This document shows positions 15,353-23,956 of a DNA stretch of 45,927 bases, in pieces (position 1 is the first letter of the stretch; each line of letters begins with the position of its first letter). The stretch lies in assembly GCA_002472145.1 (NCBI GenBank), contig DKRJ01000020.1, positions 1-45,927 on the forward strand, read 5' to 3'. The notes beneath the pieces are model-generated. The model did not search any database and had not been told where the DNA came from. It saw only the letters and a list, made by a program, of their open reading frames with translations. The DNA is from Clostridiales bacterium UBA7285. GTDB lineage: Bacteria > Bacillota > Clostridia > Peptostreptococcales > Anaerovoracaceae. The position numbers and the translations under genes are program-made.

Positions 15353-16003
15353 ATGTCATTTGCCACTATCTGCCTCGAACTCCTAAAGGGGCTCGGCTCG
15401 TCAACACTCATATTCGCGCTTACGCTCATCTTTTCGCTGCCGCTGGGACTGCTCGTGTGCTTCGGAAGGATGAGCAGGTTCGCGCCGCTGAAAGGCGTCA
15501 TGGTGGCGTTCATCGCTGTACTGCGGGGAACGCCTCTTATGCTGCAGCTCCTGGTCGTCTGCTACGGACCGTTTTACCTGTTCGGGATGCGCATATCGGC
15601 TAAATGGCGCTTCCTGGCGATCATCATAGGGTTCGTCATCAACTACGCGGCTTATTTTGCCGAGATATACCGGGCAGGGATCGCTTCGATACCGGTCGGG
15701 CAGCGCGAGGCGGCGCAAGTTCTCGGGTATAACCGCAGGCAGACCTTCTTCAGGATAATCCTCCCGCAGATGGTGAAGCGGGTCCTGCCGCCGGTGACCA
15801 ATGAAGTCATAACGCTGATAAAGGACACTTCACTTGCGTTCGTTCTGGCTTACGCCGAGATGTTCACGGTGGCAAAGCAGATCGCCGCGGCGGAGACGAG
15901 TTTCACGCCGCTGTTCGTGGCGGGGCTTTTCTATTTTATTTTCAACGCGGTCGTCGCATGGGCGATGGCGCGCATCGAAAAGAAGTTTTCGTATTTCGAG
16001 TAG
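15353..16003 (+). CDS. amino-acid ABC transporter permease (HisM/GlnP type)
   Basis: The 216-residue membrane protein has the polar amino-acid permease pattern: a first helix (STLIFALTLIFSLPLGLLV), the family segment RGTPLMLQLLVVCYGPFYL, and the EAA loop YRAGIASIPVGQREAAQVLGY followed by QTFFRIILPQMVKRVLPPV, which docks on the ATPase. About five transmembrane helices are visible. It starts 4 nt after the binding-protein stop and is in one operon with the ATPase gene. The substrate is an amino acid, identity unknown. Confidence 0.93.
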   Translation: MSFATICLELLKGLGSSTLIFALTLIFSLPLGLLVCFGRMSRFAPLKGVMVAFIAVLRGTPLMLQLLVVCYGPFYLFGMRISAKWRFLAIIIGFVINYAAYFAEIYRAGIASIPVGQREAAQVLGYNRRQTFFRIILPQMVKRVLPPVTNEVITLIKDTSLAFVLAYAEMFTVAKQIAAAETSFTPLFVAGLFYFIFNAVVAWAMARIEKKFSYFE

Positions 16004-16030
16004 ATTTTTCGGGTGGGTTCCGGAGGTAAT

Positions 16031-16789
16031 ATGGTCTTTGAACTGAACGACATATATAAATCTTTTGACGGTCTGGAGGTGCTGAAGGGCATCTCCGTGA
16101 ACGTGGCCGAGGGTGACGCGGTCTCGGTGATCGGCCCTTCCGGCTCTGGCAAATCGACGCTCCTGAGGTGCGCGGTGTTCCTTGAGACGATAGATGCGGG
16201 CGAGATCATCTACCTCGGCAGAAAGGCCGCCTGCAACGGGCCGGACGGCAAAGCCGAATACGTCGGGCCGAACGAACTCAGGGAAATAAAAAGCGCATGC
16301 GGCCTGGTCTTCCAGCAGTTTAACCTCTTCCCGCACTACACCGTGATGAAAAACCTCGTCGATCCTCAGGTCATCGTCCAGAAGAAAGACCGCTCCGAGG
16401 CGGAATCCGTCGCTGAGGGGCTCCTGGCAAAGATGGGACTCGGCGATAAGGCTTTGGCGTATCCGTATCAACTCTCCGGCGGGCAGCAGCAGAGGGTCGC
16501 GATCGCAAGGGCCCTGGCGCTCTCGCCTAAGATCCTGTTTTTCGACGAGCCGACGAGTGCGCTCGACCCGGAACTCACGGGCGAGGTTCTTAAAGTCATC
16601 CGCGAACTGGCCGAGCAAAACATGACCATGGTGATAGTGACGCACGAAATGGCGTTCGCAAAGGCTGTCTCCGACCGTGTGATATTCATGGACGGCGGCG
16701 TGATCGTCGAGCAGGGGACGCCCGAAGACGTCTTTGATAACTCCTCGTGCGAGCGGACGCAGCGCTTCCTGAAGAATTACAACAGTTGA
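16031..16789 (+). CDS. amino-acid ABC transporter ATP-binding protein (GlnQ type)
   Basis: This 252-residue ATPase has Walker A GPSGSGKST, the Q-loop VFQQFNLFPHYTV, the signature LSGGQQQRVAIARAL, Walker B ILFFDEPTSALDPE and the H-loop VTHEM. A small insertion (CNGPDGKAEYVGPNEL) sits between Walker A and the Q-loop. ATG 16031 is chosen because CGGAGG (16021-16026) is placed ideally; an in-frame GTG at 16013 would leave the site inside the gene. It completes the three-gene importer. Confidence 0.94.
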   Translation: MVFELNDIYKSFDGLEVLKGISVNVAEGDAVSVIGPSGSGKSTLLRCAVFLETIDAGEIIYLGRKAACNGPDGKAEYVGPNELREIKSACGLVFQQFNLFPHYTVMKNLVDPQVIVQKKDRSEAESVAEGLLAKMGLGDKALAYPYQLSGGQQQRVAIARALALSPKILFFDEPTSALDPELTGEVLKVIRELAEQNMTMVIVTHEMAFAKAVSDRVIFMDGGVIVEQGTPEDVFDNSSCERTQRFLKNYNS

Positions 16790-16808
16790 AACGGACGGAA
16801 AAAACAGG

Positions 16809-17582
16809 ATGAAAATAGATTACGTCATTGCGGATCCTACCGGCAACATAACTATTCTGGTCACGAGCCGTGTGCCCGCGGAACTCCAGACGCGGTGCGC
16901 GTCAGAACTCATGCGCCTCAGGCCCGAATGTCAGCAGGTCGGATACGTCACGATGAACAGCCCTTCGGGCAGGCCGCGGCTGCGCATGATGGGAGGAGAA
17001 TTCTGCGGAAACGCGAGCATGTCGTGCGGCGCATATCTTGCGTCGCTTCTTAACGTGGAAAGCCTTTCTCTCCTGCTCGAAGTCTCGGGGGCAGATGACC
17101 CGGTCGAGATCCGGATCAAGGGAGACCGGGGCAGTGTGCGGATGCCGCTCCCGGAGCGCGTCTACACCGACACTTTCGACGGGCGCGAGGCTGCCGTCGT
17201 GGAAATGCCGGGGATAACGCACATCCTGACGGATTCTTTTGACGCGGACGAGGCGGAAAGCCGCATGGTATCATGGAACGAAAAGATCAAAGCGGACGCG
17301 CTGGGGGTCATGGTCATGACCGAAAGATGGAGCAGGATGACGCCCGTAGTCTACGTCCCTTCGACCGGCACCATCGTGCGAGAAAGTTCGTGTGCCAGCG
17401 GTACGGCAGCGGTCGGAGCGTATTTGTGCCAGAAGGCGGGCAAAAGCATCTGCCTGAAACTGTCTGAACCCGCAGGTGAGATGTGTATATCGGCGGAATC
17501 CGGCCGCTGCGGGGTTTCGCGCCTTGTCCTGTCCGGAAACGTTGTGATCAAAGAGTCGGGGAGTATGGATATCGTCCTGTGA
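16809..17582 (+). CDS. DapF-fold amino-acid racemase/epimerase
   Basis: The 257-residue protein has the two-cysteine active site of PLP-independent DapF-like epimerases: GGEFCGNASMSCGAYLA (about 58-74) and ESSCASGTAAVGAYL (about 195-209). Each half of the fold contributes one cysteine acting as acid and base. The flanking motifs differ from typical DapF, and the gene sits in a transporter operon 19 nt after the ATPase, so it is more likely a racemase for the imported amino acid than the lysine-pathway enzyme. DapF-fold histidine and other amino-acid racemases are known precedents. Substrate not determinable from sequence. Confidence 0.75.
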   Translation: MKIDYVIADPTGNITILVTSRVPAELQTRCASELMRLRPECQQVGYVTMNSPSGRPRLRMMGGEFCGNASMSCGAYLASLLNVESLSLLLEVSGADDPVEIRIKGDRGSVRMPLPERVYTDTFDGREAAVVEMPGITHILTDSFDADEAESRMVSWNEKIKADALGVMVMTERWSRMTPVVYVPSTGTIVRESSCASGTAAVGAYLCQKAGKSICLKLSEPAGEMCISAESGRCGVSRLVLSGNVVIKESGSMDIVL

Positions 17583-17627
17583 CAAAACAAGAAGAGTGCA
17601 TACGTAAAGAGATTGTGATAAGATTTA

Positions 17628-17662
17628 AGCGCGGACAGATCCTGCTCCGCGCTGTTTGTTTT
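17628..17662 (+). terminator. hairpin between racemase and asparaginase genes
   Basis: AGCGCGGA (17628-17635) and TCCGCGCT (17646-17653) form a perfect 8-bp stem followed by GTTTGTTTTG. The T-tract is interrupted, so it is a moderate terminator that may allow partial read-through into the asparaginase gene. Confidence 0.6.
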
Positions 17663-17697
17663 GCTGACTATGATCTCTGAGGCGCAGGTGCTTGCAC

Positions 17698-18714
17698 ATG
17701 AAAAAGATACTTTTGCTCGGAACGGGCGGAACGATCGCATCAAAGCCGGAATCCACCGGTCTGGAACCCGAACTCCCGGTCGAAGAACTCATGAGGTTCG
17801 TCCCGAAAGCGGCTGACTTCTGCGAGGTGACCGGCCGACAGATAATGAACGTCGACAGCACTAATCTGGGACCGGACGGGTGGCTGACCATCGCCGAAGC
17901 GATCCGCGGGAGTTACGACGATTATGACGGTTTCGTCGTGGCTCACGGAACGGATACCCTGGCGTACACTGCCGCCGCGCTCTCGTACCTGATACAGCGC
18001 TCGCCTAAGCCTATAGTCCTGACAGGCGCACAGAAGCCGATAGATGACAGCAGTACCGACGCTCGCGACAACCTGTATAACAGCCTTTTTTATGCGTCAT
18101 GTGCAGGCGCGTCAGACGTTTCGGTCGTCTTCAACGATAAGGTGATCGCCGGAACGCGCGCTAAAAAGACCCGAAGCAAGAGCTACGACGCTTTTTCGAG
18201 CATCAATTTCCCCGCGCTTGAGGCGATCCGCGACGGCAGGATCATTAAGTTTATCGGCAGGGATTCCGAAAACTATTGCGTGGACAGGACCGCGGGCCAT
18301 GTGTTCTACGACAGGCTCGACACGTCCGTGTCGATGCTGAAACTCATCCCGTCTATGAACGGGAACGCACTGCGCGCGGTGGCGGACTTAAGCGATGCTG
18401 TGATCATCGAGTCATTCGGAGTCGGTGGGATCCCGGAAGACGTGGAGCGCGGCTTTGGCGAAGCTATATCCGACTGCATCGCCGCAGGAAAAACGATAGT
18501 AGTCGCCACGCAGGTCACCGAAGAGGGCAGCAACATGCAGGCGTACCGCGTCGGGAACATGATAAAGAACGAATTCGATCTGATCGAGACGTACGACATG
18601 ACGCTGGAAGCCGCGGCCGCCAAACTCATGTGGATCCTCGGGCAGACAAAAGATCCGGCGAAGATCAGAGAGATGTTCTACCGGACCGTAAATTTTGATA
18701 TTTTATACAGGTGA
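17698..18714 (+). CDS. ansA: asparaginase (type I, AnsA-like)
   Basis: The 338-residue protein has both asparaginase signature segments: KILLLGTGGTIASKPE at the N-terminus, containing the nucleophile Thr, and FVVAHGTDTLAYTAAALSYL at about residue 80, with the second catalytic Thr-Asp pair. Length and lack of a signal peptide fit cytoplasmic type I enzymes, which hydrolyse L-asparagine to aspartate and ammonia. ATG 17698 is used; a TTG two codons upstream is possible. It lies 115 bp after a racemase in the transporter cluster, so it may act on the imported or racemised amino acid, but that is inference. Confidence 0.9.
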   Translation: MKKILLLGTGGTIASKPESTGLEPELPVEELMRFVPKAADFCEVTGRQIMNVDSTNLGPDGWLTIAEAIRGSYDDYDGFVVAHGTDTLAYTAAALSYLIQRSPKPIVLTGAQKPIDDSSTDARDNLYNSLFYASCAGASDVSVVFNDKVIAGTRAKKTRSKSYDAFSSINFPALEAIRDGRIIKFIGRDSENYCVDRTAGHVFYDRLDTSVSMLKLIPSMNGNALRAVADLSDAVIIESFGVGGIPEDVERGFGEAISDCIAAGKTIVVATQVTEEGSNMQAYRVGNMIKNEFDLIETYDMTLEAAAAKLMWILGQTKDPAKIREMFYRTVNFDILYR

Positions 18715-18764
18715 GAGCAGATCGTCTTACGGCTAAAACCCGTACCTGCTGCTCTCTACCCTCT

Positions 18765-19409
18765 CTACTGCTCATCCTCGTACTTGTTCACGAAGTCTGT
18801 CCACAGATGCGGCTCCTTCTCCGGAAGGCCGTATTTTTCTTTGCCCAGCGCGATGCTCTTCATCAGGAATGTCATGTTATGTGCCAGCGTGCGCATGGTC
18901 TGGAGGCCTTCTGCGTCCTCGAGCGCTTCTCCCCGGCTCGCTCCATGGACGTTGTTCCAGTACTGGCTGGTGGCGACAGGCATACCGCTGTATCCGAAGA
19001 ATTTATTCAGCTCATCGTATGTCGCGGTAAGTCCGCTCCTGCGCGCGACGGCAACCGACGCTCCGACTTTCATCCTCTTATCGAACAGCGTGCTGTAAAA
19101 GAGTCTCTGCATCAAAGCTTCCACTGTGGCGTTCGCGGATGCGAAATACACTGGCGAGGCGACGATCAGTCCGTCGGCTTCCTCGAATTTAGGGGCCAGT
19201 TCGTTCACAGCGTCGTCAAAGACGCACTTTCCGGTATCTTTGCAGCTGTCGCATGCCACGCACCCGCGGATCGCGGAGCCGAGGACCTGGAATACTTCCG
19301 TTTCGACGCCTTCGCTTTCGAACGTCTTTACGAGTTCGTCGACCGCGATCGCAGTGTTTCCGCCTTTGCGAGGACTGCCGTTGATGATGAGGACTTTAAG
19401 TGTTTTCAT
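18765..19409 (-). CDS. NAD(P)H-dependent FMN reductase / flavodoxin-like oxidoreductase
   Basis: The 214-residue protein starts with the flavodoxin-type FMN loop LIINGSPRKGGNTAIAVDEL and has a second FMN segment, ASPVYFASANATVEALMQRL. A CVACDSCKDTGKC motif at about 50-62 is shared with the clostridial iron-sulfur-flavoprotein-like group, where such cysteines may bind metal or form disulfides; here the spacing does not prove a cluster. ATG 19409 has GGAGGAAGG upstream. It converges with the asparaginase gene; a weak inverted repeat (GAGAGCAG/CTGCTCTC, 18714-18758 region) lies between them. Confidence 0.85.
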   Translation of the reverse strand: MKTLKVLIINGSPRKGGNTAIAVDELVKTFESEGVETEVFQVLGSAIRGCVACDSCKDTGKCVFDDAVNELAPKFEEADGLIVASPVYFASANATVEALMQRLFYSTLFDKRMKVGASVAVARRSGLTATYDELNKFFGYSGMPVATSQYWNNVHGASRGEALEDAEGLQTMRTLAHNMTFLMKSIALGKEKYGLPEKEPHLWTDFVNKYEDEQ

Positions 19410-19443
19410 TTTTCCTTCCTCCGTTTTCATTCTTTATAGTCTT

Positions 19444-20925
19444 TCAGTCTTTTTTCAGAGGGTCTTCTTCCGCATGTTTGTATCTGTCTCTGTTCAGTGC
19501 GACTCTTGCGTCGCCCAGACGCACGAATGTCTCTTTTGCCCATTCTCCGGCCATGCGGGTCCTCCTCTCGAAGCCCTCAGAAGCCGCCTCGGAAATGCTT
19601 TGGCCGCGCTGTTTTCCGCCGCCGGCTGCACGCAGGCGATCCGTTTCAGTTTCCAGGTCTTCGTCCAGTTCGCGCTCCAGCGCCGCGATGGAAGAATAGA
19701 TCTCCCCGTGTGTTCCGGCGTAGTCGAAGTCCGAAAGATATCTCACGGAGCGCATGAGCCAGAGGTACTTTTCCGGCTTCATCGTGAAATCGTCCGCGGA
19801 AGGCGCGTAGTGCGTGGCCTCGGCTTCTTCTGCCGATCGCCATTCGTACGTCTCCGGGATCCTCGTGATGCAGAGGCGGTAAGGAACGTAAGGGCTGACG
19901 CAAGGCGTCTCGGACGCACGCCAGACGACAGTATCCACGGCTGTCGCGCCGAATTCGACGATGCTGCTTTCGATCGTCGTAGGGCAGCATACTGGCCTGT
20001 GATCTTCTGACGTGTGAGGGTTGAATTTGCCGCCTTCCGAAGTATCAAAAGGCGTCCCTTCGTAGTGCGTGCGAAGTAAGGCTTTGACGTCGGCAACGGA
20101 GTATTTTTTTGGCGCCTCGGTCGAGAAAACGCGCAGATCTTCAGGTTCGCGCCCGGTCAGGACAGTCCAGCCGCCCTTCGAACGGAAGGAACTCGATTCG
20201 GAGGAATCGGGTGACTGATACGCCGCGGCAAAGTCGAAATCGTCGTACGAACTGGGCTTTGACGGGTGATACCAGCCGTTCTCTTCGGCAAAGGAAGCCA
20301 GGTCGCGTGAGAAATACCAGTTCTTATGTTCCGTGTCGGACCAGTCGACCCTTTGGATCGTAAACCAGTTCGGCATGAAATATATCTCGTCGTCTCCGAC
20401 CCTGCGGCAGACGTATCTGTGCCCTGTCGGCACCTGCAGGGACCATATTTCGCGGCTGTCTGCTATCTCGTATGTGCGGGAACTGACGTAGCCGTATTTT
20501 TCGATGAGTGATATCGCGATCTCCACGCCTTCCCGCGCGGTGTGCGCGCGCTGGGCGACGATGACCCTCAGACCGCTTCCTATGCCGCATTTTTCCTTTT
20601 CCCCCGGCGCGGAGCGGGAGGGTTCGCACGAGTTGCTCACGACGGCCACGCCGTATTCATTGATGAATGAGTCTCCGAAAAAAACGTTCTCGCGCGTCGT
20701 CCTGGCTTCGGACCAGATATAAGCGCACGTTTCGCGGACCTGCGGTATCACGGCCGTACCGTCGCCGAAGGTGATCGTCTCGCCTTCGCGGTGGATCCTG
20801 TGCGGAACAAAATGAAGCTGTACTACGCTCCTGGCGTCGTCTTCGTTGTGTCCGAGGATAACTTTGCCGGATGCCGACGCGTTTTTGCCGACCGCTACGG
20901 TCGTGCAGTTGTCATTATCGATCAT
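19444..20925 (-). CDS. C69-family dipeptidase (PepD-like)
   Basis: This 493-residue protein is an N-terminal-nucleophile hydrolase of peptidase family C69. The nucleophile is Cys7 in NCTTVAVGKNASASGKVILGHNED; a short propeptide (MIDNDN) would be removed to expose it. Other family segments are EYGVAVVSNSCEPSR, AREGVEIAISLIEKYG and the C-terminal WRASETPC region. There is no signal peptide, so it is probably cytoplasmic and cleaves dipeptides. The gene has its own ribosome-binding site (GGAGGACC) and is divergent from the next lipoprotein gene. Confidence 0.9.
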   Translation of the reverse strand: MIDNDNCTTVAVGKNASASGKVILGHNEDDARSVVQLHFVPHRIHREGETITFGDGTAVIPQVRETCAYIWSEARTTRENVFFGDSFINEYGVAVVSNSCEPSRSAPGEKEKCGIGSGLRVIVAQRAHTAREGVEIAISLIEKYGYVSSRTYEIADSREIWSLQVPTGHRYVCRRVGDDEIYFMPNWFTIQRVDWSDTEHKNWYFSRDLASFAEENGWYHPSKPSSYDDFDFAAAYQSPDSSESSSFRSKGGWTVLTGREPEDLRVFSTEAPKKYSVADVKALLRTHYEGTPFDTSEGGKFNPHTSEDHRPVCCPTTIESSIVEFGATAVDTVVWRASETPCVSPYVPYRLCITRIPETYEWRSAEEAEATHYAPSADDFTMKPEKYLWLMRSVRYLSDFDYAGTHGEIYSSIAALERELDEDLETETDRLRAAGGGKQRGQSISEAASEGFERRTRMAGEWAKETFVRLGDARVALNRDRYKHAEEDPLKKD

Positions 20926-21095
20926 TTAAAGGTCCTCCGTATTTTTTTCTGAAAGAGCGGACTGGATCCGAATCATGTACTGCTGTAATTGTAGCACATC
21001 CGCGAGCTGAGGCGAGGCTTAAGTATATTTTAGGATGCGCGGGTATAGTTTTGGCAGGATCGAAATAAGATCGAGATATGAAGGAGAAGAGGAAA

Positions 21096-22400
21096 ATGAA
21101 AAGGTTAAGTGAAAACAGGAAAATAAAGAAACTGCCCGCGCTTGTTCTGGCGGGCGTGCTTTCCGCAGCGCTGCTCGCGGGATGCGCCGCTGAGTCAGCG
21201 TCCGGCTCGTCCGGCCAGACGGATACGTCGGATCAGGCCGATAACGGAAGCACCGCAGTGGCAGAACAGACATCGACGGCCGCAAGCGATGAGGCGAACG
21301 GCAGCTCGCTCTACACCGACAGGGACATGGAGCAGGAGCCGGATCTTTCGGACGCGGAGACCATTTCGGTCAGCGACGGACAGGACGTAACGATAAGCAC
21401 CGAGGGCATCTATGTGATCAAAGGGACCGCGGCAGACGCCACGATCACAGTCGACGCGCCTGACAACGCAAAAGTGCAGCTCGTGCTCTGCGGCGTATCG
21501 ATAACTAATGAAGACTTCCCGTGCATCTACGTCAAGGAATGCGAAAAATGTTTCGTTACGACGACTGACAGCGAAAATACGCTTAAGGTCACGGGCGAGT
21601 TCACCGCGGACGGAGATACGAATACGGACGCCGCGATCTTTTCTAAGTCGGACCTCGTACTGAACGGTGTCGGCACGCTCGCCGTAAGCTCGACTGACAA
21701 CGGCATCGTTTCCAAAGACGGGCTCAAGGTCACCGGCGGCACATATGTCATCGACTGCGAGGAAGACGCTTTGGACGCGCACGACTACATCTACATCTGC
21801 GACGGAACGTTCACGATCGATTCCGGCAAGGACGGACTCCACAGCGAATATGACGAGGACAACACCGTGGGCGAGATCGAGATCTCGGGCGGCACGTTCG
21901 ACATCGCGGCGGGAGACGACGGGATCCAGGCCACGACTACGCTGACGATAAACGGCGGAACGTTTGATATCAGCGCGGTTGAAGGACTTGAGGCGACTCA
22001 GGTGACGATAAACGGCGGAGACGTCACGATCTCGGCTTCAGATGACGGGATCAACGCTTCTCAGAAGACGACGGCACTGACGGATATATTCATCAAAGTG
22101 AACGGCGGCACTATCGACGTGACGATGGGCTCCGGCGACATGGACGGCTTCGACTCGAACGGCTCGATCTACATCTACGGCGGGACAGTAAGCGTGACCG
22201 GGCAGTCGACATTCGACTACGACGGTGAAGGCGTCATCGAAGGAGGCAGGGTCTACGTCAACGGCGAGGAGTATACAGGCAGTTCGCTTCCCAATCAGAT
22301 GATGGGCGGAGGCGGCCAGGGCGGTCCTTCCGGAAACGGCGGAGCGCCGGGCGGGCAGCAGGGCGGAGGAGCCCCGGGCCAGCCGGGAGGCGGCTTCTGA
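21096..22400 (+). CDS. Cthe_2159-like carbohydrate-binding beta-helix lipoprotein
   Basis: The 434-residue lipoprotein (lipobox LLAGC) has a Ser/Thr/Ala-rich linker and then repeated beta-helix rungs: KVTGGTYVIDCEEDALDAHD, ICDGTFTIDSGKDGLHSEYD, ISGGTFDIAAGDDGIQA, INGGTFDISAVEGLEA, INGGDVTISASDDGINA, with recurring GGT-D-DDGI motifs whose acidic residues could bind calcium. This is the pattern of Cthe_2159-type carbohydrate-binding proteins. The last ~45 residues are Gly/Gln/Pro-rich and probably disordered. ATG 21096 has AAGGAGAAGAGG upstream. Possible ligands are acidic plant polysaccharides, by family analogy only. Confidence 0.8.
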   Translation: MKRLSENRKIKKLPALVLAGVLSAALLAGCAAESASGSSGQTDTSDQADNGSTAVAEQTSTAASDEANGSSLYTDRDMEQEPDLSDAETISVSDGQDVTISTEGIYVIKGTAADATITVDAPDNAKVQLVLCGVSITNEDFPCIYVKECEKCFVTTTDSENTLKVTGEFTADGDTNTDAAIFSKSDLVLNGVGTLAVSSTDNGIVSKDGLKVTGGTYVIDCEEDALDAHDYIYICDGTFTIDSGKDGLHSEYDEDNTVGEIEISGGTFDIAAGDDGIQATTTLTINGGTFDISAVEGLEATQVTINGGDVTISASDDGINASQKTTALTDIFIKVNGGTIDVTMGSGDMDGFDSNGSIYIYGGTVSVTGQSTFDYDGEGVIEGGRVYVNGEEYTGSSLPNQMMGGGGQGGPSGNGGAPGGQQGGGAPGQPGGGF

Positions 22401-22458
22401 TGAAGAAAGGCGAATATCTTTTAATCGTAAAAACAAAATCAAAAGTAAATTTTATGGC

Positions 22459-22487
22459 TTGACAACAAAAAATCCCGAGACTATAAT
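22459..22487 (+). promoter_or_regulatory. consensus promoter of the T-box leader
   Basis: TTGACA (22459-22464) and TATAAT (22482-22487) are spaced by exactly 17 bp. Transcription should begin near 22494, just ahead of the T-box stem I. Confidence 0.88.
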
Positions 22488-22493
22488 TTGCCT

Positions 22494-22825
22494 AAACCGT
22501 TGAAGAAGGGTAAGTAAGTTTCGGGATATTCCCTGAGCGAGCCGCGGACGGTGAGAGCGCGGCGGATAAGACGGAACCGAATGGACTTCCGAGGGCGATC
22601 AGAAAGAGGGATCCGCGGGCAGACTTGATCTGCAGAACGGCTCGCGGAAACGGCCTGCAGATGGCTTTCCTCCTGTATGTGAGACGGAGCGGGCTCTCCG
22701 TTACCAAAGGCCGGCATATTATAACGTATGCGACGAGAGGACACATTACGTGTCAAGCCGGGTGGCACCGCAGGATGATAACGATCCTGTCCCAGCAGCA
22801 TGGGACGGGATCTTTTGTTTTTCCG
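22494..22825 (+). ncRNA. T-box riboswitch, tryptophan-type
   Basis: The leader contains the T-box sequence GCCGGGTGGCACCGC (22757-22771) followed by an intrinsic terminator. A stem-I apical segment (GGTGAGAG, ~22549-22556) precedes a specifier candidate TGG followed by A (22582-22584). UGG is the Trp codon. The acceptor-pairing bulge is UGGC, which would pair with a discriminator G, as in bacterial tRNA-Trp. The genes downstream are a TrpX/Y/Z-like transporter, the known target of tryptophan T-boxes in Bacillota. Uncharged tRNA-Trp would stabilise the antiterminator and switch the importer on. Confidence 0.9.
22783..22824 (+). terminator. T-box intrinsic terminator
   Basis: GATCCTGTCCCA (22783-22794) and TGGGACGGGATC (22801-22812) form a 12-bp stem with one T-G wobble and a 6-nt loop, followed by TTTTGTTTTT. 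It competes with the T-box antiterminator. Confidence 0.9.
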
Positions 22826-22872
22826 GGAAATATCGGATGGCCCGCCGGCACTCGCCGAAAAAGGAGGAAAAG

Positions 22873-23946
22873 ATGAAAAAGAGATTGATAGCGATCATTC
22901 TGGCTGCACTGACAGCGGTCTCGCTCTGCTCGTGCGGAAACGGTTCGGGGAGCGGAGAGTCGGACGGCTCAGGGAACGAACAGAGTTCAGACGGCTCCGG
23001 TTCGCAGAAAACGTATACCATCGGGCTCTGCAATTATGTGGACGACGCCTCGCTTAACCAGATCGCGGAGAACATTCAGGAAAGGCTCGACGAGATAGGA
23101 AAGGAAAAGGGCGTCACGTTCAACGTCGACTACGACAACTGCAACGCGGACGAGAACGTTTTATCGCAGATAATAACTAATTTCCAGGCAGACGGCACCG
23201 ACCTGATGATCGGTATCGCTACGCCTGTGGCGATCTCGATGCAGACGGCGACCGAGGAAAGCGGGACGCCTGTCGTTTTCGCCGCCGTATCGGACCCGGT
23301 CGGGGCGGGGATCGCGGAATCTCTCGACGCGCCGGGATATAACCTGACAGGCACGTCCGACAGGACAGACACGGAGACGATTTTTAAGATAATGTTCGCG
23401 ATCGATCCGGACATCAAGAAAGTCGGTCTTCTCTACGACCTCGGCCAGGATTCGTCGACGGCGGCCATAAATGAGGCAAAAGCGATCTTAGAAGAGAAAG
23501 GGATAGAATACGTCGAGCGCACCGGGACGAATGACGCCGAGATCGTGCTCGCGGCGCAGGCGCTCGTGGGCGACGGCGTGCAGGCGGTCTTTACTCCTGC
23601 CGACAATACGGTGATGAAGTCCGAACAGTCGATATGCGACATCTTCGCCGACGCGGGGGTCAAACATTATGGCGGTGCCGATTCGTTCGCACTCTGGGGC
23701 GCTTTCCTGGGCTTTGGCGTGGACTACGCGAAGCTCGGTAGAGAGACTGCCGACATGGCTGCGGACATACTCCTGAACGGCAAAGACCCTGCGGACGTGC
23801 CGGTCAAGACGTTTGACGACGGGATAGCGACGGTAAACACGGACGTGTGCGGCAAGCTCGGCATCTCGTTCGGCGACGTCGAAGCGGCTATCGGCGAGTA
23901 CTGCAATGAGGTCAAAGAAATAACGACAGGCGAAAGTTTCGAATAG
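22873..23946 (+). CDS. trpX: tryptophan ABC transporter substrate-binding lipoprotein (TrpX-like)
   Basis: The 357-residue lipoprotein (lipobox LCSC) has a Gly/Ser linker and an ABC_sub_bind-family fold: TYTIGLCNYVDDASLNQI, a DLMIGIATPVAISMQTATEE block, PVVFAAVSDPVGAGI, KKVGLLYDLGQDSS and ALVGDGVQAVFTPADNTVM. This family includes TrpX/TyrX binding proteins. A tryptophan-type T-box directly upstream supports tryptophan as ligand. ATG 22873 follows AAAAAGGAGG. Permease and ATPase follow within 11 and 7 nt. Confidence 0.85.
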   Translation: MKKRLIAIILAALTAVSLCSCGNGSGSGESDGSGNEQSSDGSGSQKTYTIGLCNYVDDASLNQIAENIQERLDEIGKEKGVTFNVDYDNCNADENVLSQIITNFQADGTDLMIGIATPVAISMQTATEESGTPVVFAAVSDPVGAGIAESLDAPGYNLTGTSDRTDTETIFKIMFAIDPDIKKVGLLYDLGQDSSTAAINEAKAILEEKGIEYVERTGTNDAEIVLAAQALVGDGVQAVFTPADNTVMKSEQSICDIFADAGVKHYGGADSFALWGAFLGFGVDYAKLGRETADMAADILLNGKDPADVPVKTFDDGIATVNTDVCGKLGISFGDVEAAIGEYCNEVKEITTGESFE

Positions 23947-23956
23947 CGGAGGCATC

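Noticed and set aside
16809..17582. Calling the racemase DapF (lysine/peptidoglycan precursor epimerase)
   Set aside because: Active-site cysteines fit the fold but the surrounding motifs differ from typical DapF and it is in a transporter operon, so substrate is left open.
18714..18764. Bidirectional terminator between asparaginase and flavin reductase genes
   Set aside because: The GAGAGCAG/CTGCTCTC arms are separated by ~28 nt and lack a T-tract; too weak to call.
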